A stretch of 64,000 bases of DNA from DATGKG01 sp963851325. Its GTDB lineage: Bacteria; Desulfobacterota; Binatia; Binatales; Binataceae. The translations under genes and the position numbers were made by a program. The DNA is taken from the NCBI GenBank assembly GCA_963851325.1, contig CAWKOR010000001.1:248001-312000 (forward strand). The letters run 5' to 3'. This document shows, one piece after another, positions 24,687 through 33,799 of the stretch. Under the pieces are notes generated by a model. That model searched no databases, was not told where the DNA came from, and saw only the letters and a list, made by a program, of their open reading frames with translations. Each line of letters begins with the position of its first letter. Positions within the stretch are counted from its first letter, which is position 1.

Positions 24687-25901
24687 ATGGATGGGCCACT
24701 GAAAGGAATCAGGATTCTCGATTGGACCATATGGCAGCAGGGGCCGGTCGCGACGGTGATGCTGGCGGACCTTGGCGCCGAGGTGATCAAAATCGAGGAA
24801 CGGGACAAGGGCGATCCCGGACGCGGGATCATGGCGGTCGCCGGAGGCGACACTGCGCGCGGCGGGCGCAACTTCTACTTCGAGGCGAATAATCGACACA
24901 AAAAGAGTATCGCGCTCGATTTGAAGCGTCCCGAAGCGCGCGAGATCGTGCAAAAGCTCGCCGCCAAAAGCGACGTCTTCGTGCAGAATTTCCGCAAGGG
25001 CGTTGCGAAGCGGCTGGGCCTGGACTACGACACCTTGCGCGCGCGCAACCCGCGTCTGATCTACGCGAACTCCAGCGGCTACGGTCCTGAGGGACCCGAT
25101 AGCGCCGAGCCGTCGTTCGACTACCTCGGCCAGGCGCGTTCGGGAGTGATGTACACCCACGGGGTGAAATCCGACGAGCCGATCTACACCACCGGCGGCA
25201 TCGCGGATCAGATGGGTGCGATCATGCTGGCCTATGGCGTGCTCGCGGCACTGCTCGCGCGCGAGCGCTACGGCGTCGGCCAGCAAGTCGATGCCTCGCA
25301 CCTTGGCTCGATGATGGCGCTGCAGGGCCTCAACGTTTCGATGCGTACCATCATGGGCAAGGAGTTCGCGCGCAACACCCGCGACGAATCCTTCAATCCG
25401 CTGTGGAACCACTATCGATGCGCCGACAACAAGTGGCTTGCGCTCGCGATGCTGCAGCCCGATCGCTACTGGAAGGATCTCTGCATCGCGCTGGACCTAC
25501 GCGAGCTCATCGAAGATCCGCGCTACGCCGACATGAAGTCGCGGGGCAAGAACGCCGGCCAAATCATTCCCATCTTCGATCGCAAGTTCGCCGAAAAGCC
25601 GCGCGAGGAATGGATGAAGATCCTCAAGGCGGGCGGCGATTTCATTTACTGCGTGGTCAATTCGATCAACGACTTGCCCGACGACCCGCAGGTGAAAGCG
25701 AATGACTATATCGTCGATCACGAGATTCCGGGGCTCGGCAAAACCAAGGTGATGGGGATGCCGGTGCGTCTTAGCGAGACGCCCGGACAACCGCGCGGCC
25801 ATGCGCCCGAGCTGGGGGAGCATACCGAGCTGCTGCTGACCGAGTTGCTCGACTACAGTTGGGATGATGTCGCGCGCTTGCGCGAGGCGAATGTAATCTG
25901 A
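24687..25901 (+). CDS. Family III (CaiB/BaiF) CoA-transferase
   Basis: 404 residues. The start MDGPLKGIRILDWT is typical for the family, so the ATG at 24687 is preferred to the ATG at 24633. Features are GPVATVMLADLGAEVIKIEERDKGDPGR (19-46), FEANNRHKKSIALDLKRPE, the catalytic Asp region in the segment GVKSDEP/YTTGGIADQMGA around 165-180 and PLWNHYRCADNKWLALAML. The enzyme moves CoA between carboxylic acids. The neighbouring SnoaL-like gene 22 bp downstream suggests catabolism of an aromatic, steroid-like or terpenoid acid; the substrate is not predictable. Confidence 0.9.
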   Translation: MDGPLKGIRILDWTIWQQGPVATVMLADLGAEVIKIEERDKGDPGRGIMAVAGGDTARGGRNFYFEANNRHKKSIALDLKRPEAREIVQKLAAKSDVFVQNFRKGVAKRLGLDYDTLRARNPRLIYANSSGYGPEGPDSAEPSFDYLGQARSGVMYTHGVKSDEPIYTTGGIADQMGAIMLAYGVLAALLARERYGVGQQVDASHLGSMMALQGLNVSMRTIMGKEFARNTRDESFNPLWNHYRCADNKWLALAMLQPDRYWKDLCIALDLRELIEDPRYADMKSRGKNAGQIIPIFDRKFAEKPREEWMKILKAGGDFIYCVVNSINDLPDDPQVKANDYIVDHEIPGLGKTKVMGMPVRLSETPGQPRGHAPELGEHTELLLTELLDYSWDDVARLREANVI

Positions 25902-25923
25902 TTTTTTTCGCGTGAGGTGAAAA

Positions 25924-26337
25924 ATGGGGACGCTTACCGGAACCATTGAGGATCGCGAAGAGATCCGCGAGCTGTATGCGCGATATGCGCACACCATCGA
26001 CAACCGCCGCTACGACGAGTGGCTCGACTGTTTCACCGACGACGGGGTGTTCGAAAGCCCGCGCTTCGGAAAGCACACCGGGCGTGAGGGACTGCGCCGG
26101 TTTACTGCGATCTACAAGGACTCACTGGGCGGCGCCAAGCCGTTCCATCAGATAACCAACGTGATTTTCACGATCGACGGCGCCAATGCGACCGGCGGAT
26201 GCTACCTGACTTACTATCATTGTAAGGATGGCAAAGCGGCGCTGTCAGCGGCGGGAACCTACACCGATCGATTGCGCAAAGTGGACGGCGGATGGCGCTT
26301 CGAGAGCCGCAAGGTCACCATCGACGGCGCAAAGTAA
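25924..26337 (+). CDS. SnoaL-like/NTF2-fold protein
   Basis: 137 residues with the pattern of a SnoaL_4-type NTF2-fold domain: EDREEIRELYARYAHTIDNRRYDEWLDCFTDDG at the start, FHQITNVIFTIDGANATGGCYLTYYHC in the middle and YTDRLRKVDGGWRFESRKV at the end. Members include dehydratases, isomerases and small subunits of ring-hydroxylating systems. A good site, GAGGTG, precedes the ATG by 6 bases. It is probably co-transcribed with the CoA-transferase. Confidence 0.85.
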   Translation: MGTLTGTIEDREEIRELYARYAHTIDNRRYDEWLDCFTDDGVFESPRFGKHTGREGLRRFTAIYKDSLGGAKPFHQITNVIFTIDGANATGGCYLTYYHCKDGKAALSAAGTYTDRLRKVDGGWRFESRKVTIDGAK

Positions 26338-26414
26338 GATCGTTGCGAGCTGCAGCATCGCAAGCAATAAGAGATAGCGTCTGTCTGTAACTGGGAGTCT
26401 TTGAATATGGCGCA

Positions 26415-26612
26415 ATGCTCAGTCACGAAATCGCGATCGCGGCCGCGCGCAACTTTCGCATTTTACCGGAGAGTGGCCATACGCCGCGCAACACGATCGA
26501 TACGATAATCGCGACATTTTGCATCGTTAATGGTCATGAGCTTCTCCATAACGATCGCGATTTCGGTCCCTTTGAAAAAAAGCACTTGGGTCTGAGAAGG
26601 GTCACCGCGTAG
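26415..26612 (+). pseudogene. VapC (PIN-domain) toxin fragment, C-terminal part only
   Basis: 65 codons. The peptide AIAAARNFRILPESGHTP then NTIDTIIATFCIVNGHELLH and NDRDFGPFEKKHLGL matches the last third of VapC ribonucleases, including the Asp pair of the NDRDF motif. The first 85 or so residues, with the first catalytic Asp of the PIN fold, are missing. No matching sequence is visible in the 77 bp upstream, and no VapB antitoxin gene is present. This is a decayed toxin-antitoxin remnant; the listed ATG is only the first available start. Confidence 0.8.
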
Positions 26613-26622
26613 CGGACCAATG

Positions 26623-26656
26623 GTGAGAGCCGCGACTTCGAGGTCGCGGCTCTCAC
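26623..26656. terminator. Stem-loop with a perfect 14-bp stem
   Basis: GTGAGAGCCGCGAC and GTCGCGGCTCTCAC pair perfectly around TTCGAG, followed by TTCTTT. It lies after the vapC remnant and 42 bp beyond the stop of the leftward TolC-type gene. The T-run is weak, so it is a probable rather than certain terminator, serving the rightward side best. Confidence 0.65.
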
Positions 26657-26697
26657 TTCTTTAAGGCTCGGGCGACACAAGCTTCAGTCTGTGCGGT

Positions 26698-28650
26698 TTA
26701 GAACTCCGCGTACCAGGGCCTTTCGTGCGGGTCCTGAACCTGGAAATTTATGTTGTATGCCGTCAGCAAGGTTCCCTGCGCATGCTGTAAATTGATCTTC
26801 GCGTTCTCGAGATCCACCGACGCCTGCACCTGGTTGCCTTCCGCGGCGACCGCCTCTTCCTGGAACTGCAGCAGATCGTGCGTGGTCGCCATGCCGACCC
26901 GAAATCGCACGTTCTCGTCATTGAGCGATTGCCTCGCGTAGAAGGTCGCCTGCTCGGTGGCCTGCGCGCGCTTCTGATCGGCATACAGATTGGCGAGCGC
27001 GTTTTCGATTTGCACCACGGCTGCGGAAAGCTGTGCACGATACTGCATGCGGGTCTGCTCATACTGGACCCGCGATTGCGCCAGGGCGGCGCGTGCGGCG
27101 GCATCATCGAGCGGCATCTGAAAGCTCAGGACCGCGGCATAGCTGTAATAGCTGAAGTTCCACATCCGATTGAGCGCATCGCCATAGATGCCTCCGAAGG
27201 GCAGCCGTGCACCCGAGTTGACCGCGAACCCCCCGCCGGAAGGTGTGCAATTGCCGGAGTTCGGAACGCCCGGAGGTCCGCTAAAGGGAGCGTTACACGG
27301 CGCGGTACCGGCGGTTGAAGTCACGCCAATCTGGCCGCCGAAATTGAGTTGCGGAAGTGTCTGATTCTCGGAGAACTGCACCTGCAGCAGCGCCGCGCGG
27401 ATCGATTCACGCATCGATGCCAGCGAGGGGCGATATTCGACTGCGGCTCGCAACGCGCCATCCTCATCGATGGTGATCGCTTCGTGAGGATTCGGCACTT
27501 CCGCCGGCTCGATTTCCGCCGGCAGGAAGGTGCCCTGCGGATTGAACATCACGTCCTGCCGAAGCTGCGCGCGAGCAGTTTTCAGGTTGGCCTCGGCGGT
27601 GAAGACGTTGGCCTCGGCGGTGGCGGCGGCCGATTGTGCTTCCTGTAAGTCGAGCGGCGCGAGGGTGCCGACGCGCACGGAGATCGAATTCTGGCGCACC
27701 AGGTCCTGGTTGAACTTGAGCGCGGCGCGGGCGACGTTCAGATTTTCCTCGCTCAGCACGACGTTCCAATATTCGCCGGTGATTTGCTGGACGAAGTCCT
27801 GGAGCGATTGATCATAGGTCCACTGCGCCTGCTTTTGCTGAGACTCTGCGACACGCACGTTGATGGTTGCGAACTGCCATCCGAAGTTCTGCAACAGCGG
27901 CTGCGAAAGCGAGATTGCGAGGGTCGGATTGTAGGACGGATTGATCGCCGCGAATCGCGAATTCGACAGTGCGCGTTGGTTGTTGAAGGTGATGCCGATC
28001 GTCCCGTTGGTAATCGCGGAAAGTTTGTTGACCCCGAAATTCCAATCGTAGACCTTTTGCGCGTAAGCGCTAGCGCCTCCGGTCAGCAACAACGACGTTG
28101 CGGGCTGCACGGTCTTGATGATGTCGGCTTGCGCGGTAAGGTTCGGATCGAACGCACCCAGCGACTGGCGCACCGATTCCTGGCTCGCGACCGGATTCAG
28201 TTCGATAGCCTTGACGTTGGGATTGTTCCGCAAGGCGATATAGACCGCTTCCTTGAGCGTCATCTTGCGCGCGGTCTGTTCAGCGGTGCGCAGGTAGCTC
28301 TCGCTGATCAGACTCTCGGGCGGAACTTCCTGGGTGGGCGACCACTGGTGCAGGAAAATGCTCGGGAACGCCAGCGGCGAATCGTTGTGTTCGAATTGTC
28401 CGGTTTTGTGGACCGGCACGCTGCTATCCGGCGGCATTTGGGGGCCGACGGAAACGCTTTGCAGCTGGATGGTTCCGCTGGTAGCCGGCGCCAGCAGAGT
28501 CGGGTCGGGCGGCGGCGGTGGTTGATAAGTGTCGCCGGGAGGCGAGACCCGCGACTTGGGTGTCGTTTGCGCGGGCGCGAGACCCGCCTCGCCCAGCATC
28601 ACGGCGAAGATTGCGATGACGATCGCGATGCGTCTGATTGACTTCGACAT
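26698..28650 (-). CDS. TolC-family outer-membrane efflux protein
   Basis: 650 residues. A signal peptide (cleavage near APAQ, 28) is followed by a long Pro-rich stretch containing PPPPPPDP. Two TolC-type OEP repeats follow, the first with MTLKEAVYIALRNNPNVKAIEL near 138 and the second with LRAAVEYRPSLASMRESI near 405. The Ala-, Gln- and Glu-rich helical barrel segments include QWTYDQSLQDFVQQITGEYW. It is longer than E. coli TolC (about 490) because of the N-terminal extension. It would form the outer-membrane exit duct of a tripartite pump. An EmrA-like adaptor is encoded 30 kb away. The site GGAGG lies 10 bases before the ATG. Confidence 0.92.
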   Translation of the reverse strand: MSKSIRRIAIVIAIFAVMLGEAGLAPAQTTPKSRVSPPGDTYQPPPPPDPTLLAPATSGTIQLQSVSVGPQMPPDSSVPVHKTGQFEHNDSPLAFPSIFLHQWSPTQEVPPESLISESYLRTAEQTARKMTLKEAVYIALRNNPNVKAIELNPVASQESVRQSLGAFDPNLTAQADIIKTVQPATSLLLTGGASAYAQKVYDWNFGVNKLSAITNGTIGITFNNQRALSNSRFAAINPSYNPTLAISLSQPLLQNFGWQFATINVRVAESQQKQAQWTYDQSLQDFVQQITGEYWNVVLSEENLNVARAALKFNQDLVRQNSISVRVGTLAPLDLQEAQSAAATAEANVFTAEANLKTARAQLRQDVMFNPQGTFLPAEIEPAEVPNPHEAITIDEDGALRAAVEYRPSLASMRESIRAALLQVQFSENQTLPQLNFGGQIGVTSTAGTAPCNAPFSGPPGVPNSGNCTPSGGGFAVNSGARLPFGGIYGDALNRMWNFSYYSYAAVLSFQMPLDDAAARAALAQSRVQYEQTRMQYRAQLSAAVVQIENALANLYADQKRAQATEQATFYARQSLNDENVRFRVGMATTHDLLQFQEEAVAAEGNQVQASVDLENAKINLQHAQGTLLTAYNINFQVQDPHERPWYAEF

Positions 28651-28836
28651 CTCGAAAATTCCTCCTTGCCATCACGTCCGCCCCAACGACGCCGGCATCC
28701 GAACTATTACAGAGCTTGCACAGTGCGATTTGGCTCGCGATTATATCCAAGCCAGTTCGAGATGTCTGCGGACTGAGCAGACTGGTATAGTCAGTTGCGA
28801 ATGATCAGCGATTCGGGTGGGACGAGAGCAAAGCCT

Positions 28837-29475
28837 ATGCCCAGATTACATGTGGCCCTGGCGGTAGCGATGCTGGGGTCGTTGGCGATCCTGGCCGGCA
28901 CTGCGGCGCGCCCTGCGACCGCCCTTGCCCAAGCCGTGATTTCCGCCCCTGGTGCGCCGCAATCGCCGACTTCGTTGGGCGGGACGCAGAACACTTCCGG
29001 GGTGCGGACGCTGACCAGTTTGCCGCCGCCGGCCGCGGTAGCGCCACCTGCGGTGGTGCCCGGCGCTCCGGCCGCGATCGGCACGACTACCGCGCTTCCA
29101 CAACTCGCGCCTGCACCGAAAGTGGTGGCGTCTGCCCCGGCGGCGCAGCCGCAGACCTTCCGCTGCTCATGCTTCGGCGTGGGAACCGGAACGCGCTGGA
29201 TCGGGACCGTCGCGGCACCGAGTTTCACGCAGGCTGACCAGGCGGCGCAGGGTCAATGCGTCAATTACCTGCTGACCGCCAACGAGCCATCGCCATACTT
29301 GCCGCTGTCAGGTGCGGCTTTCACCACGCGCAGCCCCTATCCGAATGTGAATCCGAATATCGCGCTGGGCAGCGTGGTCACGAGGACTTCAGTTACCTCG
29401 CAGACCCAGGTATCGGCTGCGACGTTAGGCAGCCTGACGGTCGCGAACTATTGCTCGCGATGCGCCTGTAACTAA
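28837..29475 (+). CDS. Secreted Ala/Pro-rich protein with cysteine clusters
   Basis: About 212 residues from the ATG at 28837 (an ATG at 28801 is also in frame). The signal peptide MPRLHVALAVAMLGSLAILA ends near ALAQ. A low-complexity Pro/Ala/Val linker covers about 35-110. Then come CSCFGVGTGTRWIGTV, a lone Cys in GQCVNYLL, and CSRCAC at the C-terminus, six cysteines that could form disulfides. Not recognised. Its stop overlaps the leftward pseudouridine synthase stop by four bases. Confidence 0.65.
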   Translation: MPRLHVALAVAMLGSLAILAGTAARPATALAQAVISAPGAPQSPTSLGGTQNTSGVRTLTSLPPPAAVAPPAVVPGAPAAIGTTTALPQLAPAPKVVASAPAAQPQTFRCSCFGVGTGTRWIGTVAAPSFTQADQAAQGQCVNYLLTANEPSPYLPLSGAAFTTRSPYPNVNPNIALGSVVTRTSVTSQTQVSAATLGSLTVANYCSRCACN

Positions 29476-30362
29476 ATCATCCGGGCGAGCTCATCGGGCA
29501 GGGGCGCGGACACTTTGCACGCGCCTGACGCGGGCGATTCAAATTCGATCTCGGCGAGATGAAGCCAGAAGCGCCCGATGCCCAACTCCGTCGCCGGGCC
29601 TCCGTACAGTTCGTCACCCACGATGGGAAATTCCGCACTCGCCAGATGCACCCGAATCTGATGACGGACTCCAGTTGACGGTTTCACCGAAACCAGGGTG
29701 AAGTCGCCAACGCGATGCATCGGTTCCACCAGCGTGGAGGCTGGCCGTGCGGCGAGCTTCTCCTGATCGGATTGGTCCGATACGACGATCATCCTGCGCG
29801 GATTTTTCGGATGATGCGCGATAGGCGTGCTGAGGTTCAGGGTAGCCTTCAGATTCCCATTCACCAGCGCGAGATACCTGCGCCTGATCGCACCCGCACG
29901 AATCGCGCTGCGCAGCAGAGCGAATGCTGCCGCAGTCCGCGCAATCATCAGCGCACCCGAGGTCCCATTGTCGAGGCGATGGATCAATCCGCCTTCGATT
30001 GACTTGTCGCCAACCGCAGTCGTCTCGGGAAACCGCGCGGCGACCGCATTCATGACGGTGCCGCGCTCTCCGGGCCTCAGCGGATGACACGGAATCCGGC
30101 CGGGCTTGTTTACGATGATGAGCGCCGCGTCTTCGAAGAGCACTTCTATGGGAACTTCGGGATCGCCTTCGATGGCGGCGAACTGCGGCAATGCTTCGAC
30201 TTCCACATTGTCGCCGGCGTTCACCACCGCACCCTTGATGCCGCGACGTCCGTTGAGCCGCACTGCGCCGCGTGCGACCATCTCGCGCGCATCGCGCCGC
30301 GAGGCCGCATGACCGGTGCGCACCAGGTAATGATCGAGTCGCTCGCCGGTCGTACTACTCAA
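29472..30362 (-). CDS. RluA-family pseudouridine synthase with S4 domain
   Basis: 296 residues. An S4 RNA-binding domain (RLDHYLVRTGHAASRRDAREMVARGAVRLNG) covers about 8-60. The catalytic domain has VLFEDAALIIVNKPGRIPCHP and the active-site Asp131 in IHRLDNGTSGALMIARTA. A further signature is RYLALVNG and GVRHQIRVHLAS. These enzymes isomerise uridine in 23S rRNA or tRNA; the exact position (RluD-, RluC- or TruC-like) cannot be given. The ATG overlaps the stop of the small membrane gene by four bases. It is the last gene of the uvrA operon. Confidence 0.93.
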   Translation of the reverse strand: MSSTTGERLDHYLVRTGHAASRRDAREMVARGAVRLNGRRGIKGAVVNAGDNVEVEALPQFAAIEGDPEVPIEVLFEDAALIIVNKPGRIPCHPLRPGERGTVMNAVAARFPETTAVGDKSIEGGLIHRLDNGTSGALMIARTAAAFALLRSAIRAGAIRRRYLALVNGNLKATLNLSTPIAHHPKNPRRMIVVSDQSDQEKLAARPASTLVEPMHRVGDFTLVSVKPSTGVRHQIRVHLASAEFPIVGDELYGGPATELGIGRFWLHLAEIEFESPASGACKVSAPLPDELARMI

Positions 30363-30529
30363 TGGGTTTGGGTTGGCGCGCTGGTGGAAGGCGGAGCATT
30401 ACGATAGGCGGGGAATTGTCGAGACGCCGCATAAACCAGAATCGCGAGGACCACGATCGCGGTTACGATATCGAGAAACTCGACTTTGGTAGCGCCTCGT
30501 TGCGATGTTCGCGCGCTGAACTTTCTCAT
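30359..30529 (-). CDS. Small single-pass membrane protein
   Basis: 56 residues, starting MRKFSARTSQRGATKVEF. A single hydrophobic segment IVTAIVVLAILVYAAS covers about 21-36, and a short Pro/Ser/Thr-rich tail follows. The basic N-terminus suggests it stays in the cytoplasm. The start at 30529 has GGGAGAG upstream. It begins 16 bases after the uvrA stop and its stop overlaps the next gene by four bases, so translation is coupled. No family is recognised. Confidence 0.55.
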   Translation of the reverse strand: MRKFSARTSQRGATKVEFLDIVTAIVVLAILVYAASRQFPAYRNAPPSTSAPTQTH

Positions 30530-30545
30530 CCGCCAATCTCTCCCG

Positions 30546-33476
30546 TCACATGCCTGCCGCACTGCGTGCCGCCGAGCGTACCGCAATCCCGCGTGCGTTC
30601 ACAGGCAACCCGAACAGCCTCCGCAGCTCTTTTCCGGTCGCCGATTTCTCCGACGCCGCAACTTTCAGCGGCGGACCCGCCACCACGATCCGTCCGCCGT
30701 CATCGCCACCGCCGGGGCCCAGATCGATCACGTAATCGGAGTGCGCAATGAATTCGAGGTTGTGCTCGATGACGACCAGCGTGTTGCCTTCGGTGACCAG
30801 CCGCATCAGCACTTTAATGAGCCGTCTGATGTCGGCGGAGCTGAGCCCGGTAGTCGGCTCGTCGAGCAGGAACATTCGCGGCAGCGCCTTGCCACTTTGA
30901 TTGAGCGGCGCGGGCTCGAGGTCGGCGAGCAGGAAGCGCGCGATCTTCAGACGTTGAGCCTCGCCACCGGAAAGCGTCGAGGTGGTTTGGCCGAGACGCA
31001 CATAGCCGAGGCCGACGGCGCTGAGGGCCTCGAGCCGTTTCAGAATCGATTTGTGATGCGCGAAAAATTTGAGCGCGTCATCGACGGTCAGATCGAGAAC
31101 CTTGTCGATGTTGAGCCTGGCGTAGCGGATCCCGAGAATGTGGCTCTGGAAGCGGCGGCCGTCGCAATGATCGCAGGCAACCTCGAGGTCCGCCATGAAG
31201 TGCATTTCGATGGTGACGGTGCCGGTCCCCGCGCACTTCTCGCAGCGCCCGCCGGCGACATTGAAAGAAAAATCGCGCGAGGTCACGCCGAGCCGCTTGG
31301 CCTCGGCGGTCGAGGCGAACAGCTTGCGGATGTCGTCGTAGATCTTGAGGTAGGTGGCGGGATTGGAACGCATCGAGCGCGTCGGCAGCTCCTGCCCCAT
31401 GTGAATCATCGCGCCGATCATCTCGAAGCCGTCGATGCGAGCGCACAGCCCGGCCTCAACCATTTCGCCCTGGCGACGCAGGTAGTTGTGGTAGAGAACG
31501 TCCTCGACCAGCGTCGATTTGCCCGAGCCCGAAACCCCGGTGACGCACACCATCCGGCCAAGCGGAATCGCGGCGTCAACGTTTTGCAGGTTGTGCTCGC
31601 GCGCACCCCTGATGCGAATGGCGGGGTCCTGTTTGGTGAAGCGGCGCTCGCGCGACATCGCGCGCATCAGCAGCACCCGTCCCGCGGTGCCGTTGGCGCT
31701 CGCAATCGCGGTTTTTGAAGGTGCACCTGCATGCATCAGCGCGCCGCCCTCGCTGCCGCCGCCGGGACCGAGCTCGACCACGAAATCGGCGCCGTCGATG
31801 ATCGTCGAATCGTGCTCGACGACCACCACGGTATTATCGAGGTCGCGCAGATGGCGCAGCACCGAGAGCAACCGGCGCGCATCCGATGAATGCAGCCCGA
31901 CGGTCGGCTCATCGAGGGCGTAGAGCGTGCCGACCAGCAGACTGCCGAGCGCGCTCGCGAGATGAATCCGCTGCGCCTCGCCGCCGGAAAGCGTGCGCGC
32001 CTGACGCTCGATGGTGAGATATCCGAGGCCCACTTCGGTGAGGTATCCGACGCGATTTTTCAATTCGCGCAACACACTCGAGCATCGATCGGCGATTGCC
32101 GGGGTTCGCTTGATAGCGTCAATCCAGGCCGAGAGCTCATTCACCGATAGCCTGCCGATGTCGGCGATCGAGGCGCCCTCGACGCGCACGTTGAGCGCGT
32201 CGGGCTTGAGCTTGCTGCCAGCACATACCGGGCATGGTACGAAGCGGCGATACTTCGCGAGCAGAATGCGCACGTGGGTCTTGTAGCGGCGGCCCTCGAG
32301 CCATCGGAAAAAGCCACGCACGCCGGGCCATCGATCATTGTCGAACTCGCGCCGGCCACGCTTTTCGCCTTCGACGATTGCCTCGGGTGGACGCGGCTCG
32401 CCCTCGACCAGCCACTGGCGTTCCTCGTCGGTCATTTCACGGAACGAAACCGCGGTGCGGATTTTTCGCTTACGCGCCAGCTTGATCATCCACTCGCTCA
32501 TTTCGCGATACGCGGGCGTGCGCCACGGCGCGATGAGCCCCTGGCGAATCGAGAGATTGGGGTTGGGGATGACCTTCTCCAGGTCGAGCTCGACGGTGCG
32601 CCCGAAGCCCTCGCATTCGGGGCAGGCGCCGATCGGGCTGTTGGACGAAAACAGTGCGGGAGTGGGGTCGGGAAATGGGGTGCCGCATCGCGAGCAGTTG
32701 AAGCGTCGGTCCAGGTTGATCGAGTCGACTTCCGCGACGACACCATCGCGGCGCTCGGCGCGAATCACCCGCGCGCGGCCCGCGCCCAGGTAGAAGGACT
32801 TCTCGAGCGCTTCGCGAACCCGCTCGGCCTCCGCCTCACCGCTTACCGATACGCGATCGATGACCGCGTCGAGTGGAATCTTGCGCGCGGCGCCACCGTT
32901 TTTCAGATGCTCCGCGAATTCCGCAGTTTCGACCACCGCGCCGTTCTCGAACACGCGATGATAGCCGTTCGCGATGAGCCAGTTGGCGGCCTCGAACGGC
33001 GAGCGCGAGCCCATTTCGAATGGCGCGGTAAAAATGTACATCCCGGGCGTCGCCAGCAGCTTGTGCCCCGCGGCCTCGACCGAGTCGCGGGTAACTTCGT
33101 TACCGCAGGTCGGGCATACGGTCTTGCCGACAGTCGCGAAAAGTAACCGGATGTAGTCATTGATCTCGGTCACGGTGCCGACCGTCGAGCGCGCGTTCTT
33201 GATGCTGTTTTTCTGGCGCAGCGCGAGCGCGGGAGGAATATCGGAAATCGCGTCGACGTCGGGGCGCTCCATCCGCGCCAGGAACATCCGCGCATAGGTC
33301 GAGAGGGACTGCACATAGCGCCGCTGGCCCTCGGCATAGAGAGTGTCGAAGACCAGGCTCGACTTGCCCGAACCGGAGACTCCGGTAACGACGGTCAGGC
33401 GCCCGCGCGGAATTTCGAGCGAGATATTTTTGAGGTTATGAGTGCGGGCGCCGGTGATGTTGATGGAACCCTGCAA
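30546..33476 (-). CDS. uvrA: Excinuclease ABC subunit A (UvrA family)
   Basis: 976 residues. The ATPase that, with UvrB, finds bulky DNA lesions. Two ABC cassettes are seen: the first Walker A is VTGVSGSGKSSLVFDTLYAEG near 31 and the second is VTGVSGSGKSTLVEDV near 635. Zinc modules are CPTCGNEV near 121, CSRCGTPF with ACPECEGF near 260-290, and CEKCAGTG with CDHCDGRRF near 735-770. Both ABC signatures end in LSGGEAQRI/LSGGEAQRL. The segment YKTHVRILLAKYRRFVPCPVC and the leader ARMFLARMERPDVD differ from textbook UvrA, so it may be a paralogue with its own role. uvrB is 10 kb away. Confidence 0.88.
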   Translation of the reverse strand: MQGSINITGARTHNLKNISLEIPRGRLTVVTGVSGSGKSSLVFDTLYAEGQRRYVQSLSTYARMFLARMERPDVDAISDIPPALALRQKNSIKNARSTVGTVTEINDYIRLLFATVGKTVCPTCGNEVTRDSVEAAGHKLLATPGMYIFTAPFEMGSRSPFEAANWLIANGYHRVFENGAVVETAEFAEHLKNGGAARKIPLDAVIDRVSVSGEAEAERVREALEKSFYLGAGRARVIRAERRDGVVAEVDSINLDRRFNCSRCGTPFPDPTPALFSSNSPIGACPECEGFGRTVELDLEKVIPNPNLSIRQGLIAPWRTPAYREMSEWMIKLARKRKIRTAVSFREMTDEERQWLVEGEPRPPEAIVEGEKRGRREFDNDRWPGVRGFFRWLEGRRYKTHVRILLAKYRRFVPCPVCAGSKLKPDALNVRVEGASIADIGRLSVNELSAWIDAIKRTPAIADRCSSVLRELKNRVGYLTEVGLGYLTIERQARTLSGGEAQRIHLASALGSLLVGTLYALDEPTVGLHSSDARRLLSVLRHLRDLDNTVVVVEHDSTIIDGADFVVELGPGGGSEGGALMHAGAPSKTAIASANGTAGRVLLMRAMSRERRFTKQDPAIRIRGAREHNLQNVDAAIPLGRMVCVTGVSGSGKSTLVEDVLYHNYLRRQGEMVEAGLCARIDGFEMIGAMIHMGQELPTRSMRSNPATYLKIYDDIRKLFASTAEAKRLGVTSRDFSFNVAGGRCEKCAGTGTVTIEMHFMADLEVACDHCDGRRFQSHILGIRYARLNIDKVLDLTVDDALKFFAHHKSILKRLEALSAVGLGYVRLGQTTSTLSGGEAQRLKIARFLLADLEPAPLNQSGKALPRMFLLDEPTTGLSSADIRRLIKVLMRLVTEGNTLVVIEHNLEFIAHSDYVIDLGPGGGDDGGRIVVAGPPLKVAASEKSATGKELRRLFGLPVNARGIAVRSAARSAAGM

Positions 33477-33488
33477 GCGGCGCTGTAC

Positions 33489-33719
33489 CTATCGAGGATC
33501 CGAGATCGGGCGGGCTTTCTTTTTGCGTTCGCCGGGAAATTCGTCGGCGACCTTGGCATACAAGTCGGCCAGCGCGAAGTCGAATTTGGTCTGCAGCCGC
33601 TTGGTTTCCTTCTCGCGCTCCGGGTCGGGAAGATCCTTCAATTTGGCCAGATCATCCTCCAACTGGATCATCAGCTTGTTGCGCTGGATCAGGTATTGAT
33701 AGCCATCCATAGACTGCAT
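33489..33719 (-). CDS. Small hydrophilic coiled-coil protein upstream of uvrA
   Basis: 76 residues, mostly charged and helical, with a heptad-like pattern (IQLEDDLAKLKD, EREKETKRLQTKFDFALADLYAKV) and a basic tail (GERKKKARP). No known family recognised. TGAGG lies just upstream of the ATG, and the stop is 12 bp before uvrA, so they are probably one transcript. The gene is divergent from pgeF. Confidence 0.55.
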   Translation of the reverse strand: MQSMDGYQYLIQRNKLMIQLEDDLAKLKDLPDPEREKETKRLQTKFDFALADLYAKVADEFPGERKKKARPISDPR

Positions 33720-33799
33720 AAACCTCAGAATCTAAAGGAGTTGATTATACGGTATCTTCCGATCCTCGAACAGTCCGCGCGAAAGGTCCATCCACATCG

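Noticed and set aside
24114..25412. 432-codon reverse-strand frame
   Set aside because: Antisense to the CoA-transferase gene and overlapping comF in another frame; composition is His/Arg-rich shadow type.
27784..28641. 285-codon forward frame
   Set aside because: Antisense to the TolC-type gene, which has a signal peptide and OEP repeats.
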